11,922 nucleotides of DNA from Muribaculaceae bacterium (GCA_016302215.1 JAEDNZ010000051.1:1-11922), one strand, 5' to 3'. Counted from the stretch's first letter, positions 1 through 7,328 are shown. Numbers and translations: made by a program. The notes: generated from the sequence alone by a model not told the origin.

Positions 1-29
1 TGCCTTTTACAGCCTTTTCAAAACCAACG

Positions 30-61
30 CTTGAAGTTTTGATTTCTTTTTTGTAACTTTA
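30..61 (+). promoter_or_regulatory. weak candidate promoter for the HTH-led operon
   Basis: CTTG (30-33), a 20-bp spacer and TAACTTTA (54-61) resemble the Bacteroidetes -33/-7 pair, but the final G of the -7 box is replaced by A. A transcript from here would have a leader of about 100 nt containing the palindrome at 82-96. No better plus-strand box is visible before the first gene. Transcription could instead start elsewhere in the AT-rich stretch at 74-104. Confidence 0.25.
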
Positions 62-66
62 AGGCG

Positions 67-96
67 CAAAGCTAATAAATGTTTTCGTCACGAAAA
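67..96 (-). promoter_or_regulatory. possible divergent promoter with overlapping palindrome
   Basis: On the minus strand TAGCTTTG (74 down to 67) matches the Bacteroidetes -7 consensus TAnnTTTG. A T-rich TTTTCG (96 down to 91) sits 16 bp upstream of it, slightly closer than the usual 19-21 bp for a -33 element. A perfect palindrome, TTTTCGT-c-ACGAAAA (82-96), covers that upstream half. The promoter would drive a gene beyond the left edge; no minus-strand ATG is visible in positions 1-66. The promoter is inferred from consensus only, while the palindrome is read directly. Confidence 0.4.
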
Positions 97-166
97 TATA
101 TTTTAGCCTACACACCCGTTGTTACACACGGTATAGTACCCACCACAAAGATTAGGAGACATAGAT

Positions 167-562
167 ATGGAGCTACAACGCATCAAGAGCTTATGCGAAC
201 GACGCAAGGGCGGACTGCGCGGTTTGGCTATCGCCGTGGGTATGACTGAGCAAAACCTGCATCGCTGCATCAGGGAGAACAAAATCCAAGCCGGCGACTT
301 AGAGCGCATTGCCGCGGAGTTAGCAGTAGATATTGACTTCTTCTTCAGAGCCACCGATACGCCAAAGGCCGCACCCACCATCGCCGGCGACAACGACACC
401 GCTCCAATGGTGAGCGATGCCGTGCTCTCTGAGCGCGTAAAGCTTCTGATGCAGCTAATCTCGGAAAAAGACGAGCGCATCAACGAGCTCAAAGAACGCA
501 TCGAAGAACTAAAAGCTACAACATACAATACCAACACACATCACCAACAACGCCAAGCATGA
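167..562 (+). CDS. small XRE-like helix-turn-helix protein with coiled-coil C-terminus
   Basis: A predicted 131-aa cytoplasmic protein. Residues 5-60 look like an XRE/Cro-type helix-turn-helix: a leading helix, then the LAIAVGMTEQNLHRCIRE segment, then an LERIAAELAVDIDFFF helix ending in the aromatic run often seen in Bacteroidales XRE-like proteins. A polar linker (61-85) follows, then a charged heptad-rich helix (about 86-116, key residues L, I and E/K) likely to form a dimerising coiled coil. The start at 167 is supported by AGGAGA at 154-159, an unusual Shine-Dalgarno-like site for this phylum. Its TGA overlaps the ATG of the next gene (ATGA, 559-562), so the two are probably translationally coupled. 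It could be an autoregulator of the envelope operon behind it; DNA targets are unknown. The fold assignment is from pattern only. Confidence 0.75.
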   Translation: MELQRIKSLCERRKGGLRGLAIAVGMTEQNLHRCIRENKIQAGDLERIAAELAVDIDFFFRATDTPKAAPTIAGDNDTAPMVSDAVLSERVKLLMQLISEKDERINELKERIEELKATTYNTNTHHQQRQA

Positions 563-2007
563 AAATCAAAGGTTATCATATAGTAGCCGGCGCTATCGCC
601 GCCATCACATTAACAGCGGCCGCTACCTCCAATGACAACATCATCGAAGAAGTAGCCTGGGTCATCGGCGATGAGCCTATCTACAAATCCGAAATCGAGC
701 AGGCTTATCAAGATGCACAGCAAGACCGCATTCCCATCAAGGGCGACCCTTATTGCTACCTCCCCGAGCAGATAGCAATAGAGCGTCTATTCCTCCACCA
801 AGCCGACCTCGACACCGTAGAGGTGTCTGAGTCTATGGTGCAGCAGCAAGTAGATGCGCAGATGAACTATCTCATCACAAACCTCGGCTCGCGCGAGAAG
901 GTGGAGCAATACTTCCGCAAGCCATTCCCCGAAATCAGAGAGTACTACGCCACCAATATGCGCAACCGCTACCGAGTAGGTCAAGTCAAGCAATCGCTGA
1001 CCAAGAACCTCAAAGTCACCCCCGGCGATGTGCGCCGTTACTACGAGGCCCTGCCCGCCGACAGCATACCATACGTGCCGCTGCAAGTAGAGGCCCAAAT
1101 CATCACTCTCAACCCCGCAATACCGCGCCAAGAGATTGAAGACGTCAAGGCTCGCCTGCGCGACTATGCCGACCGCGTCAACCGCGGCGAGAGCGACTTC
1201 TCAACCCTCGCAATCCTTTACTCCGAAGCCCCGGAGGCCGTGCGTGGCGGCGAGATAGGCTTCATGGGGCGTGGTCAGTTAGTGCCCGAATATGCCGCCG
1301 TGGCCTTTAACCTCAACGACACCAAGAAGGTATCAAAAATCGTGGAGACCGAATACGGCTTCCACATCATACAGCTCATTGAGAAACGCGGCGACCGCAT
1401 CAACACCCGCCACATCTTGCTGCGCCCGAAAGTGGCCGAGAAAGACCTCATCGACGCTATCGCGCGACTCGACTCGGTGCGCTCTGACATCATTGCCGGC
1501 AAGAAAGGCATGACCTTTGAAGACGCAGCCCGATATATCTCGCAAGACAAAGATACCCGATACTCCAACGGCGTGATGGTCAACAGCGCCACCGGCACCA
1601 CTCAATTTGAGATGTCGCAGCTGCCGCAAGAAGTAGCCAAAGCGGTGGCCAAGCTCCAGCCGGGCGAGATGTCAGAGCCTTTCATCATGCGCGACCCAAA
1701 AAGAGACCGTGAGATAGTGGCCATCGTCAAGCTCACCCGACGCATCGAGGCCCACAAAGCCAACCTCGCCGATGACTATCAGAAAATAAAAAATATGTAT
1801 GAATCCTATCAGCAGCAAAAAATCGTGGACGAGTGGCTGCTGAAGAAGATTGACGAGACATACGTGCGCATCGAAGACGGCTGGCGAGGCTGCGACTTTG
1901 AGTACAAAGGCTGGATTAAGGCCAAGGAGGCCGGCCCCGCCGCTAAAGAGGCTGACAAGGCGGAAACACCAACCGGCAGCCACGATGACATTTACGAGCA
2001 AGACTAA
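559..2007 (+). CDS. SurA-like periplasmic peptidyl-prolyl cis-trans isomerase (two parvulin domains)
   Basis: 482 aa. An N-terminal hydrophobic segment (residues 7-23) is a probable signal peptide, placing the protein in the periplasm, where SurA-type chaperones escort unfolded outer-membrane proteins. Residues about 28-165 form the SurA-like N-terminal helical domain, including the VAWVIGDEPIYKSEIE segment typical of Bacteroidales homologues. Parvulin domain 1 spans about 177-275 (GGEIGFMGRGQLVPEY, then YGFHIIQL with H269). Parvulin domain 2 spans about 283-392 (TRHILLRP with H285). Domain 1 has VEAQIITL where an active parvulin has its first histidine, and domain 2 lacks the second, so each keeps only half of the usual histidine pair. 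After the conserved aromatic C-terminus (WRGCDFEYKGWIK, ending at 454) there is a 28-residue Ala/Lys/Glu-rich tail. It overlaps the HTH gene by 4 bp and ends 9 bp before the OstA-like gene. Confidence 0.92.
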   Translation: MKIKGYHIVAGAIAAITLTAAATSNDNIIEEVAWVIGDEPIYKSEIEQAYQDAQQDRIPIKGDPYCYLPEQIAIERLFLHQADLDTVEVSESMVQQQVDAQMNYLITNLGSREKVEQYFRKPFPEIREYYATNMRNRYRVGQVKQSLTKNLKVTPGDVRRYYEALPADSIPYVPLQVEAQIITLNPAIPRQEIEDVKARLRDYADRVNRGESDFSTLAILYSEAPEAVRGGEIGFMGRGQLVPEYAAVAFNLNDTKKVSKIVETEYGFHIIQLIEKRGDRINTRHILLRPKVAEKDLIDAIARLDSVRSDIIAGKKGMTFEDAARYISQDKDTRYSNGVMVNSATGTTQFEMSQLPQEVAKAVAKLQPGEMSEPFIMRDPKRDREIVAIVKLTRRIEAHKANLADDYQKIKNMYESYQQQKIVDEWLLKKIDETYVRIEDGWRGCDFEYKGWIKAKEAGPAAKEADKAETPTGSHDDIYEQD

Positions 2008-2016
2008 TACACCGCG

Positions 2017-3969
2017 ATGCGACGTGCCGGTTTTGGTTTACTGATATTGGTGGTGGCGCCATTGCTGTTGATGTCGGCAATAGCGGCAGCCGGACCTGCG
2101 CGCAAACACACGCCGCTAAAGCCTCAGATACCTACGGCTAATCGCAATGTGGGCAAGCGCGTGTTTCTCGAGCACGCCGATGTGCTCCACAAAGTCACCG
2201 CCGACTCGTTTATGGTGCTCGAGGGCAATGTCCATTTCACCAAAGGTGCCATGAACATGTACTGCGACAGCGCACACTATTACCCCGACACCGAGTCGCT
2301 CGATGCCTTCGGAAATGTCAAAATGGAGCAGGGCGACACACTCTTTGTCTTTGCCGATGAGCTGAACTACAGCGGGCCGCAGGAGATAGCTTACCTATAT
2401 GCCAACTTCGGCAAGAAAGTCAAGCTCATCAACCGCGATGTCAAGCTCGAGACCGATGTCTTCACCTACGACCTCGCCACCGACCTCGGATATTACAACA
2501 CCGGAGGAGTGCTCTACGACAAGAAAAACCGCCTCACTTCTATCGAAGGCGAATATGTGCCATCGACCAAAGAAGCCAACTTCTACAGCCACGTGCACCT
2601 CAACTCGCGCGACGAAAAAGACACGCTCGACATCTACACCGACACGCTATACTACAACACCGACTCTCACATCGCCGAGCTATACTCGCCCAGCGAGGTC
2701 ATCAATGAGCGTGGTGTTATATACACCCGCGAAGGTGTATATAACACTGACACCCACCTGACCAACTTATATGACCGCTCGCTCGTGGTCATGAAAGATG
2801 GCCAGACACTCCAAGCCGACACAATCTTCTATGACCGCAACGCCGGCTATGGCGAGGCATTCGGCAATATGATACTCACCGACTCGGTGCACAGCGCCAT
2901 CATCACCGGCGAATACGGCTTCTATGACGAGAAGCGCGACAGCTCGTTTGTCACCGGACGCGCCCGCCTGATGGAGTTTTCTAAAGGCGACACCATCTAT
3001 GCCCACGGCCGATACATAGAGTCGTTTCTGCGCATTGACAGCGTGGAGGTAGCCGCTGACACCGTGGCGGGAACCGAGGCTTATACGCGCGTCGATTCCA
3101 CTCATATCGCCGTGATGTATCCGCGCGTGCGCTTCTTCCGCAGCGATGCCCAAGGCATATGCGACTCGCTGCGCTTCACCGAGCGCGACTCGCTGATACA
3201 CATGTATATCAACCCCGTGATATGGAGCAACGAGCAGCAGATTTTCGGCAACGTGATAGTGCTCCACGTCAACGACTCCACAATTGACCGCGCCGTGCTA
3301 CCTGACTTCGGCTTCGCCGCTAAGCATATTGAGGATATACACTACAACCAGCTCAGCGGCAAATCAATGACTGCTTACCTCGACAACGGCGAGCTGCGAC
3401 ACCTCGACATCGACGGCAATGTGGAGATTATAATGTATCCCGAAGAAAACGACTCCACCATCAACAAGGTGGTCAACACACAGAGCAGCTTCCTCGCCGC
3501 CGATTTCAAAGACAACAGCACCGAGCGCATCAAGATGTGGCCCGAGACCACCGGCACCGTCACACCACTATTTATGGCCAAGAAGAGCCTGTTCAGGCTC
3601 TCAAAGTTTCAATGGTTTGAGGATATGCGCCCCGCTGACAAAGATGACATCTTCGTGATACCTCAGGCCATGGAAGACCTTATGGTATCGTCTGGGCGCG
3701 CGCCCACGCCCAAGCCGCAACCACTCGCCGCCCTTAATGATTCAGCGATGACCGACAGCACCAATGTCAGCGCCGCTGACTCTATAGCCCAGCCTACCTC
3801 CGAGCCCTCAGAGTCCTCCGAGACACACACGCCAACGCAGGTGCAAGGCGAAGAGGCTCCCGCGCCTGACGATGACACCCCCATGCCGCTTGACCACGAT
3901 GCCATCAAGCCCGCCGACGCTCAAACAGAATCTATCGACCCCAACATCACGGCAAGCCCTGAGAACTGA
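2017..3969 (+). CDS. OstA/LptA-like LPS transport protein with extended C-terminal tail
   Basis: 650 aa with an N-terminal hydrophobic signal segment (about 7-25). The body is a run of short beta-strand units of the OstA/LptA type, the fold that forms the periplasmic bridge carrying lipopolysaccharide to the outer membrane. It opens with FLEHADVLHKV and LEGNVHFTKGAMNMYCDSAHYY (49-89) and continues with similar units such as DAFGNVKMEQGDTLF and EAFGNMILTDS. Bacteroidales carry such long OstA-like proteins in place of a short LptA, so a role in LPS or lipooligosaccharide transport is likely but not proven. From about residue 559 the sequence becomes low-complexity and rich in Pro, Ser, Thr, Asp and Glu, probably disordered. 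The start at 2017 gives a clean signal peptide. It lies 9 bp after the SurA-like gene and 7 bp before the MATE gene. A perfect 14-bp inverted repeat lies inside it at 2714-2747. Confidence 0.88.
   Translation: MRRAGFGLLILVVAPLLLMSAIAAAGPARKHTPLKPQIPTANRNVGKRVFLEHADVLHKVTADSFMVLEGNVHFTKGAMNMYCDSAHYYPDTESLDAFGNVKMEQGDTLFVFADELNYSGPQEIAYLYANFGKKVKLINRDVKLETDVFTYDLATDLGYYNTGGVLYDKKNRLTSIEGEYVPSTKEANFYSHVHLNSRDEKDTLDIYTDTLYYNTDSHIAELYSPSEVINERGVIYTREGVYNTDTHLTNLYDRSLVVMKDGQTLQADTIFYDRNAGYGEAFGNMILTDSVHSAIITGEYGFYDEKRDSSFVTGRARLMEFSKGDTIYAHGRYIESFLRIDSVEVAADTVAGTEAYTRVDSTHIAVMYPRVRFFRSDAQGICDSLRFTERDSLIHMYINPVIWSNEQQIFGNVIVLHVNDSTIDRAVLPDFGFAAKHIEDIHYNQLSGKSMTAYLDNGELRHLDIDGNVEIIMYPEENDSTINKVVNTQSSFLAADFKDNSTERIKMWPETTGTVTPLFMAKKSLFRLSKFQWFEDMRPADKDDIFVIPQAMEDLMVSSGRAPTPKPQPLAALNDSAMTDSTNVSAADSIAQPTSEPSESSETHTPTQVQGEEAPAPDDDTPMPLDHDAIKPADAQTESIDPNITASPEN
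2714..2747 (+). repeat. perfect 14-bp inverted repeat inside the OstA-like gene
   Basis: The arms are GTGTTATATACACC (2714-2727) and GGTGTATATAACAC (2734-2747), separated by the 6-nt loop CGCGAA. Two further G-U pairs could lengthen the RNA stem. The translation here is GVIYTREGVYNT, an ordinary OstA-like strand-turn-strand, so the protein sequence may explain part of the symmetry. The exact nucleotide symmetry is directly visible; any function is inference. Confidence 0.8.
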
Positions 3970-3976
3970 CATCAAA

Positions 3977-5365
3977 ATGATACGCGATGGCGTCGCCATG
4001 ACCTTTGCTCAGCAGGTGGCGCTAACTGTCAAGCTGGCATTGCCCGCCATCTTGACCCAGCTGTCAAATATCATCATGATGTATATCGATGCATCAATGG
4101 TGGGGCAGCTCGGCGCCGCGCCATCAGCGTCAGTGGGGCTGATGAACAGCTCGCTATGGCTCTTTACCGGCATCTGCTCGGCGGTAACCACCGGCTTCAG
4201 CGTGCAGGTGGCACACCGGCTGGGAGCTAAAGACGCCGCCGGGGCGCGCAATGTGCTGCGCCAGGGCATCACCGCATGCCTAATCTTCAGCCTCTTCATC
4301 ACAGCCGCCGGACTCATCATAGCGCAGCCGCTGCCCCTCTGGTTGGGCGCCGACACCGCCATCTGTAGCGACGCCTCAATCTATTTTGCCATCTTCATCG
4401 CCGCGCTGCCGCTGGTGACGGTCAACTATCTGGCGGCCGGCATGCTGCGCTGCGCCGGCGAGATGAAGATACCAAGCATCCTCAACGTGCTGATGTGTCT
4501 GCTCGACATTGTCTTTAACTTCTTCCTTATATTCCCTACGCATCACATCAGCCTGCCCGGAGGCTTTGACATCACACTGCCGGGAGCTGACCTCGGCGTC
4601 ACCGGTGCCGCCATAGGCACCGCCGCCGCCAACGTCCTCGTGGCAGCCGCCATGGCCTATTATCTGTGGTATCGGCACCCCGAGCTACGGCTGCACGGCC
4701 GGCAGCGCGGCTCATTCCGCCCCACACGCGACGTGCTGCGCCGCGCCGTCAAAATCTCCGTGCCCATGACACTGGAGCACGCCATCTTTTGCGGCGCGCA
4801 GATTATGGTCACCATCATCGTGGCGCCGCTGGGCGTGATAGCCATCGCCGCCAACGCCTTTGCCGTCACCGCCGAGAGCCTCTGCTATATGCCGGGATTT
4901 GGCATCGGCGATGCCGCGACCACCCTCACCGGGCAGAGCTTCGGCGCAGCGCGTCAAGATTTGGTCAAGCGCTTTTGCTATATCTCCGTGGGGCTGGGCG
5001 TGACGGTAATGACCGTTATGGGCGTAGCGCTATGGCTCTGCGCGCCTATGATGATGTCGATGATGACAGGTGTGGAGCCTATCATTGCCCTCGGCACCGA
5101 GGTGCTGCGCATCGAAGCCTTCGTAGAGCCTATGTATGCCGCCTCGATAGTGGCATACGGCGCCTTTGTAGGCGTGGGCGACACCCTCGTGCCGGCTATC
5201 ATGAACTTCGGCAGCATCTGGTGTGTGCGCATACCCGTCGCTGCTATCTTAGCGCCGAGAGTGGGGCTGCGCGGCGTATGGATAGCGATGGCCATCGAGC
5301 TTACATTAAGAGGCGCTATATTCCTATGGCGTATGCTCTCCGGACGTTGGCTATTGAAGAAATGA
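3977..5365 (+). CDS. MATE family efflux transporter
   Basis: 462 aa from the chosen start, the normal size for the multidrug and toxic compound extrusion family: inner-membrane antiporters with 12 membrane helices that export cationic compounds using a Na+ or H+ gradient. Visible family traits are the first helix with PAILTQLSNIIMMYIDASMVGQLG, the LAAGMLRCAGEMKIP loop, two similar halves separated by a basic cytoplasmic linker (about WYRHPELRLHGRQRG), and TGQSFGAAR at the start of a late cytoplasmic loop. The frame stays open upstream into the OstA-like gene, but that extension is charged and non-membrane, so ATG 3977 (7 bp after the OstA stop) is preferred; ATG 3998 is the alternative. No promoter is seen, so it is probably co-transcribed with the envelope genes. 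The substrate cannot be told from sequence. Confidence 0.9.
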   Translation: MIRDGVAMTFAQQVALTVKLALPAILTQLSNIIMMYIDASMVGQLGAAPSASVGLMNSSLWLFTGICSAVTTGFSVQVAHRLGAKDAAGARNVLRQGITACLIFSLFITAAGLIIAQPLPLWLGADTAICSDASIYFAIFIAALPLVTVNYLAAGMLRCAGEMKIPSILNVLMCLLDIVFNFFLIFPTHHISLPGGFDITLPGADLGVTGAAIGTAAANVLVAAAMAYYLWYRHPELRLHGRQRGSFRPTRDVLRRAVKISVPMTLEHAIFCGAQIMVTIIVAPLGVIAIAANAFAVTAESLCYMPGFGIGDAATTLTGQSFGAARQDLVKRFCYISVGLGVTVMTVMGVALWLCAPMMMSMMTGVEPIIALGTEVLRIEAFVEPMYAASIVAYGAFVGVGDTLVPAIMNFGSIWCVRIPVAAILAPRVGLRGVWIAMAIELTLRGAIFLWRMLSGRWLLKK

Positions 5366-5384
5366 AATAAAAGCGCTATCTTTG
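5353..5384 (+). promoter_or_regulatory. promoter of the FNT channel gene
   Basis: ATTG (5353-5356), a 20-bp spacer and TATCTTTG (5377-5384) fit the Bacteroidetes -33/-7 pattern well. The site overlaps the last codons of the MATE gene. The expected transcription start near 5389 leaves a leader of about 20 nt before ATG 5408. This suggests the channel is expressed separately from the envelope operon, although no terminator separates them. Confidence 0.65.
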
Positions 5385-5407
5385 CACATACCAATGACAC
5401 TGCCACA

Positions 5408-6199
5408 ATGAAGACACCGCAAGAAACGACCGAAGCCGCCGCTATCGCGGCCGAGAAAAAGTTAGCATTACAGCACCAAAGTCCTAAGCGGCAAATAGCT
5501 GCCGCCATCGCCGCCGGAGCATACATAGCCCTGGGCGGGCTGCTCTCCACGGTGATAGGCTACGGCTTCACCGAAGCATCGGCGGGCAACCCGGCGCTGC
5601 AGAAGGTGCTCAGCGGCCTCACCTTCCCCATAGGCCTGGTGCTCGTGGTAGTGCTCGGCGCCGAGCTCTTCACCGGCAACAATGCCGTGCTGATAGCCGG
5701 CGCGTGGCGTCGCAAAGCCGGCCTGCGCGATATCAGCGCCAATTGGAGCATAGTATGGCTCGGCAACTTCGGCGGAGCGCTCATCGTGGCGTGGCTCTTG
5801 GCTCACACCGCCGGCATCACAGCTGCCGAGCCATATCACTCAGCCATTATCTCGATAGCACAAGCCAAATGCTCCGCGCCGTGGGGCGTAATCCTCGTCA
5901 GAGCCATCGGAGCCAATTGGTGTGTATGCCTGGCCGTGTGGCTCGCCATGTCAAGCGACCGACTCACCGGCAAGGTCCTGGGCTGCTTTCTGCCCGTTGC
6001 AGCGTTTGTGATGCTGGGCTATGAGCACTGCGTGGCCAATATGTTCTTCATACCCTGCGGCATGATGGAAGGCGCCGCGGTCAGCGTCTCCGACATGCTA
6101 TGGCGCAACCTGGTGCCCGCCACGATAGGCAACATCATCGGCGGCGCTGTCTTTGTGGGTATGCTTCAGAGCTATCTCCACCTGCGCCGCGACAGATAA
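5408..6199 (+). CDS. formate/nitrite transporter (FNT) family channel
   Basis: 263 aa, the usual FNT length. These are pentameric inner-membrane channels of the FocA/NirC/HSC type that move formate, nitrite or hydrosulfide. The first FNT signature is exact (VVLGAELFTG, residues 81-90) and the second is nearly so (AIGANWCVCLA, 166-176, with Cys where a hydrophobic residue is usual). The central pore histidine is H207 in GYEHCVANMFFIP, matching the FocA/NirC arrangement. Six membrane helices are expected. The N-terminal 30 residues are charged and cytoplasmic. No pyruvate formate-lyase, nitrite reductase or sulfite reductase gene lies nearby, so the transported anion cannot be assigned. It has its own promoter at 5353-5384 and converges on the dehydrogenase gene. 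Confidence 0.93.
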   Translation: MKTPQETTEAAAIAAEKKLALQHQSPKRQIAAAIAAGAYIALGGLLSTVIGYGFTEASAGNPALQKVLSGLTFPIGLVLVVVLGAELFTGNNAVLIAGAWRRKAGLRDISANWSIVWLGNFGGALIVAWLLAHTAGITAAEPYHSAIISIAQAKCSAPWGVILVRAIGANWCVCLAVWLAMSSDRLTGKVLGCFLPVAAFVMLGYEHCVANMFFIPCGMMEGAAVSVSDMLWRNLVPATIGNIIGGAVFVGMLQSYLHLRRDR

Positions 6200-6200
6200 T

Positions 6201-6214
6201 GCCTCGGCAGAGGC
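6201..6214. terminator. small hairpin between convergent genes
   Basis: GCCTC-ggca-GAGGC forms a 5-bp stem with a 4-nt loop right after the FNT stop codon and just past the dehydrogenase stop. It has no T-run on either side, so it is a weak candidate for ending either transcript. A second symmetric site, TGTGGCCG-ac-CGGCCACA (6236-6253), lies just inside the dehydrogenase coding end. Confidence 0.3.
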
Positions 6215-6216
6215 CG

Positions 6217-7191
6217 TCAGCACCCTACCACATTCTGTGGCCGACCGGCCACATAGGCCGCCACGTTGGCGATGCACACATCGATGAGGCGGCGGCGCGC
6301 CTGTGTCGATTGCCATGCCACATGCGGCGTCACAAAGCAGTTGGGCAAGCCTATCAGCGGGCAGTCAGCGGCCGGAGGCTCAGTGGCGAGCACATCTAAT
6401 CCGGCGGCGGCGATGCGATTGTCGCGCAAGGCAGCGGCAAGGTCAGCCTCATTGACCAAGCCTCCACGTGCGGTATTGATAAGTATTGCAGTGGGCTTCA
6501 TCAGTGCCAAGGTGCGGGCATTGATTATCCCCGTGTTAGCGGCCGTCAGAGGCGCGTTGAGCGACACCACATCGGCGCCGGCAAACATCTCGTCAAGGCT
6601 CACCTTTGTCACGTATGGCGGCAACTCGGCTTCAGTCTTGGAAGTGGGGCTTATCACCTTCATGCCCAGCGCATGAGCTATCGTAGCCACACGGCTGCCT
6701 ATGTTTCCCAAGCCATACACGCCCATCACCTGCCCGTCAAGCTCAGACAGCGCCGTGAGGCGATAGCTGAAGTCGGCACACGATGACCACTCGCCGGCCG
6801 CCACGCTCGCCGAATAGGTCTCAACCCTGTTGGTGATGGCAAGCAACAGCGCAAACACCGTCTGCGCCACTGACATAGTGCTGTAAGCCGGCACATTGCA
6901 CACCGTGATGCCCCGGCGGTGCGCCTCCGCCACATCAATATTATTGTATCCGGTGGCTATCTCGCCTATGTATCGCAAGTCGGGGTTGACAGCGCATACA
7001 GCGCTTATCACCTCAGCCGTCAGCGCCACCTTATTGGTAAGCACCGCCCATGCCCGAGAGCAGCGCTCCACAATCTGCTCCGGCGATGTGCGCTCATACA
7101 CCACAAGTTCGCCATATCGGCTCAGCCCATCCCACGACAAATCGCCCGAGTTGGCCACATACCCGTCAAGAATTACTATCTGATTATTCAT
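6217..7191 (-). CDS. D-2-hydroxyacid dehydrogenase (hydroxypyruvate reductase/glycerate dehydrogenase-like)
   Basis: 324 aa, typical for the family: a cytosolic NAD(P)-dependent enzyme that interconverts 2-oxo acids and D-2-hydroxy acids. The Rossmann glycine motif is GLGNIG (160-165). The catalytic set is complete: Arg242 in NTARGGLVNEADL, Glu271 in GLDVLATEPP and His290 in VTPHVAW. The N-terminal half of the substrate domain contains GEIATGYNNID (76-86). The second Rossmann strand ends in ISPTSK rather than a clear acidic residue, so NADP use is possible. The frame extends upstream to 7242, but ATG 7191 starts at the usual N-terminus (MNNQIVILDGY) and lies about 27 nt after a good -7 box. 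Resemblance to Bacteroidales hydroxypyruvate reductases is remembered, not tested; another D-2-hydroxy acid could be the substrate. Confidence 0.9.
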   Translation of the reverse strand: MNNQIVILDGYVANSGDLSWDGLSRYGELVVYERTSPEQIVERCSRAWAVLTNKVALTAEVISAVCAVNPDLRYIGEIATGYNNIDVAEAHRRGITVCNVPAYSTMSVAQTVFALLLAITNRVETYSASVAAGEWSSCADFSYRLTALSELDGQVMGVYGLGNIGSRVATIAHALGMKVISPTSKTEAELPPYVTKVSLDEMFAGADVVSLNAPLTAANTGIINARTLALMKPTAILINTARGGLVNEADLAAALRDNRIAAAGLDVLATEPPAADCPLIGLPNCFVTPHVAWQSTQARRRLIDVCIANVAAYVAGRPQNVVGC

Positions 7192-7218
7192 ATTCAAGAG
7201 TGCTTTTATTAACCGGGG

Positions 7219-7226
7219 CAAAGTTA
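7219..7226 (-). promoter_or_regulatory. -7 box of the hydroxyacid dehydrogenase promoter
   Basis: On the minus strand TAACTTTG (7226 down to 7219) is a perfect TAnnTTTG box, ending 27 nt before the ATG at 7191. The upstream -33 region (around 7246-7250) is T-rich but has no clear TTTG at the proper spacing. It lies back to back with the lipoprotein promoter in a 176-bp divergent region. Confidence 0.5.
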
Positions 7227-7320
7227 CCACTTTTAGAGCCAAAAAATGTGATAAATGGCATCAATCTAATTACATTTGCATTTGTTAACAATTGGGGAGG
7301 GTAATACCGCTTATTATGCT

Positions 7321-7328
7321 TACCTTTG
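7321..7328 (+). promoter_or_regulatory. -7 box of the lipoprotein promoter
   Basis: TACCTTTG (7321-7328) matches TAnnTTTG and would give a leader of about 36 nt before ATG 7368. The nearest upstream TTGG (7292-7295) is 25 bp away, longer than ideal. A second possible box, TACATTTG (7271-7278), has TGTG (7247-7250) 20 bp upstream and may be an alternative start. Confidence 0.45.

Noticed and set aside
103..537. Minus-strand open frame of 144 codons opposite the HTH gene
   Set aside because: Serine-rich shadow of a well-supported plus-strand gene; no recognisable domain and no promoter.
3872..3976. Upstream extension of the MATE frame into the OstA-like gene
   Set aside because: The extra 35 residues are polar and unlike any MATE N-terminus; ATG 3977 follows the OstA stop directly.
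4666..5370. 234-codon plus-strand frame inside the MATE gene
   Set aside because: Arg/Ala/His-rich composition typical of a shifted frame in GC-rich DNA; the MATE frame has clear family motifs throughout.
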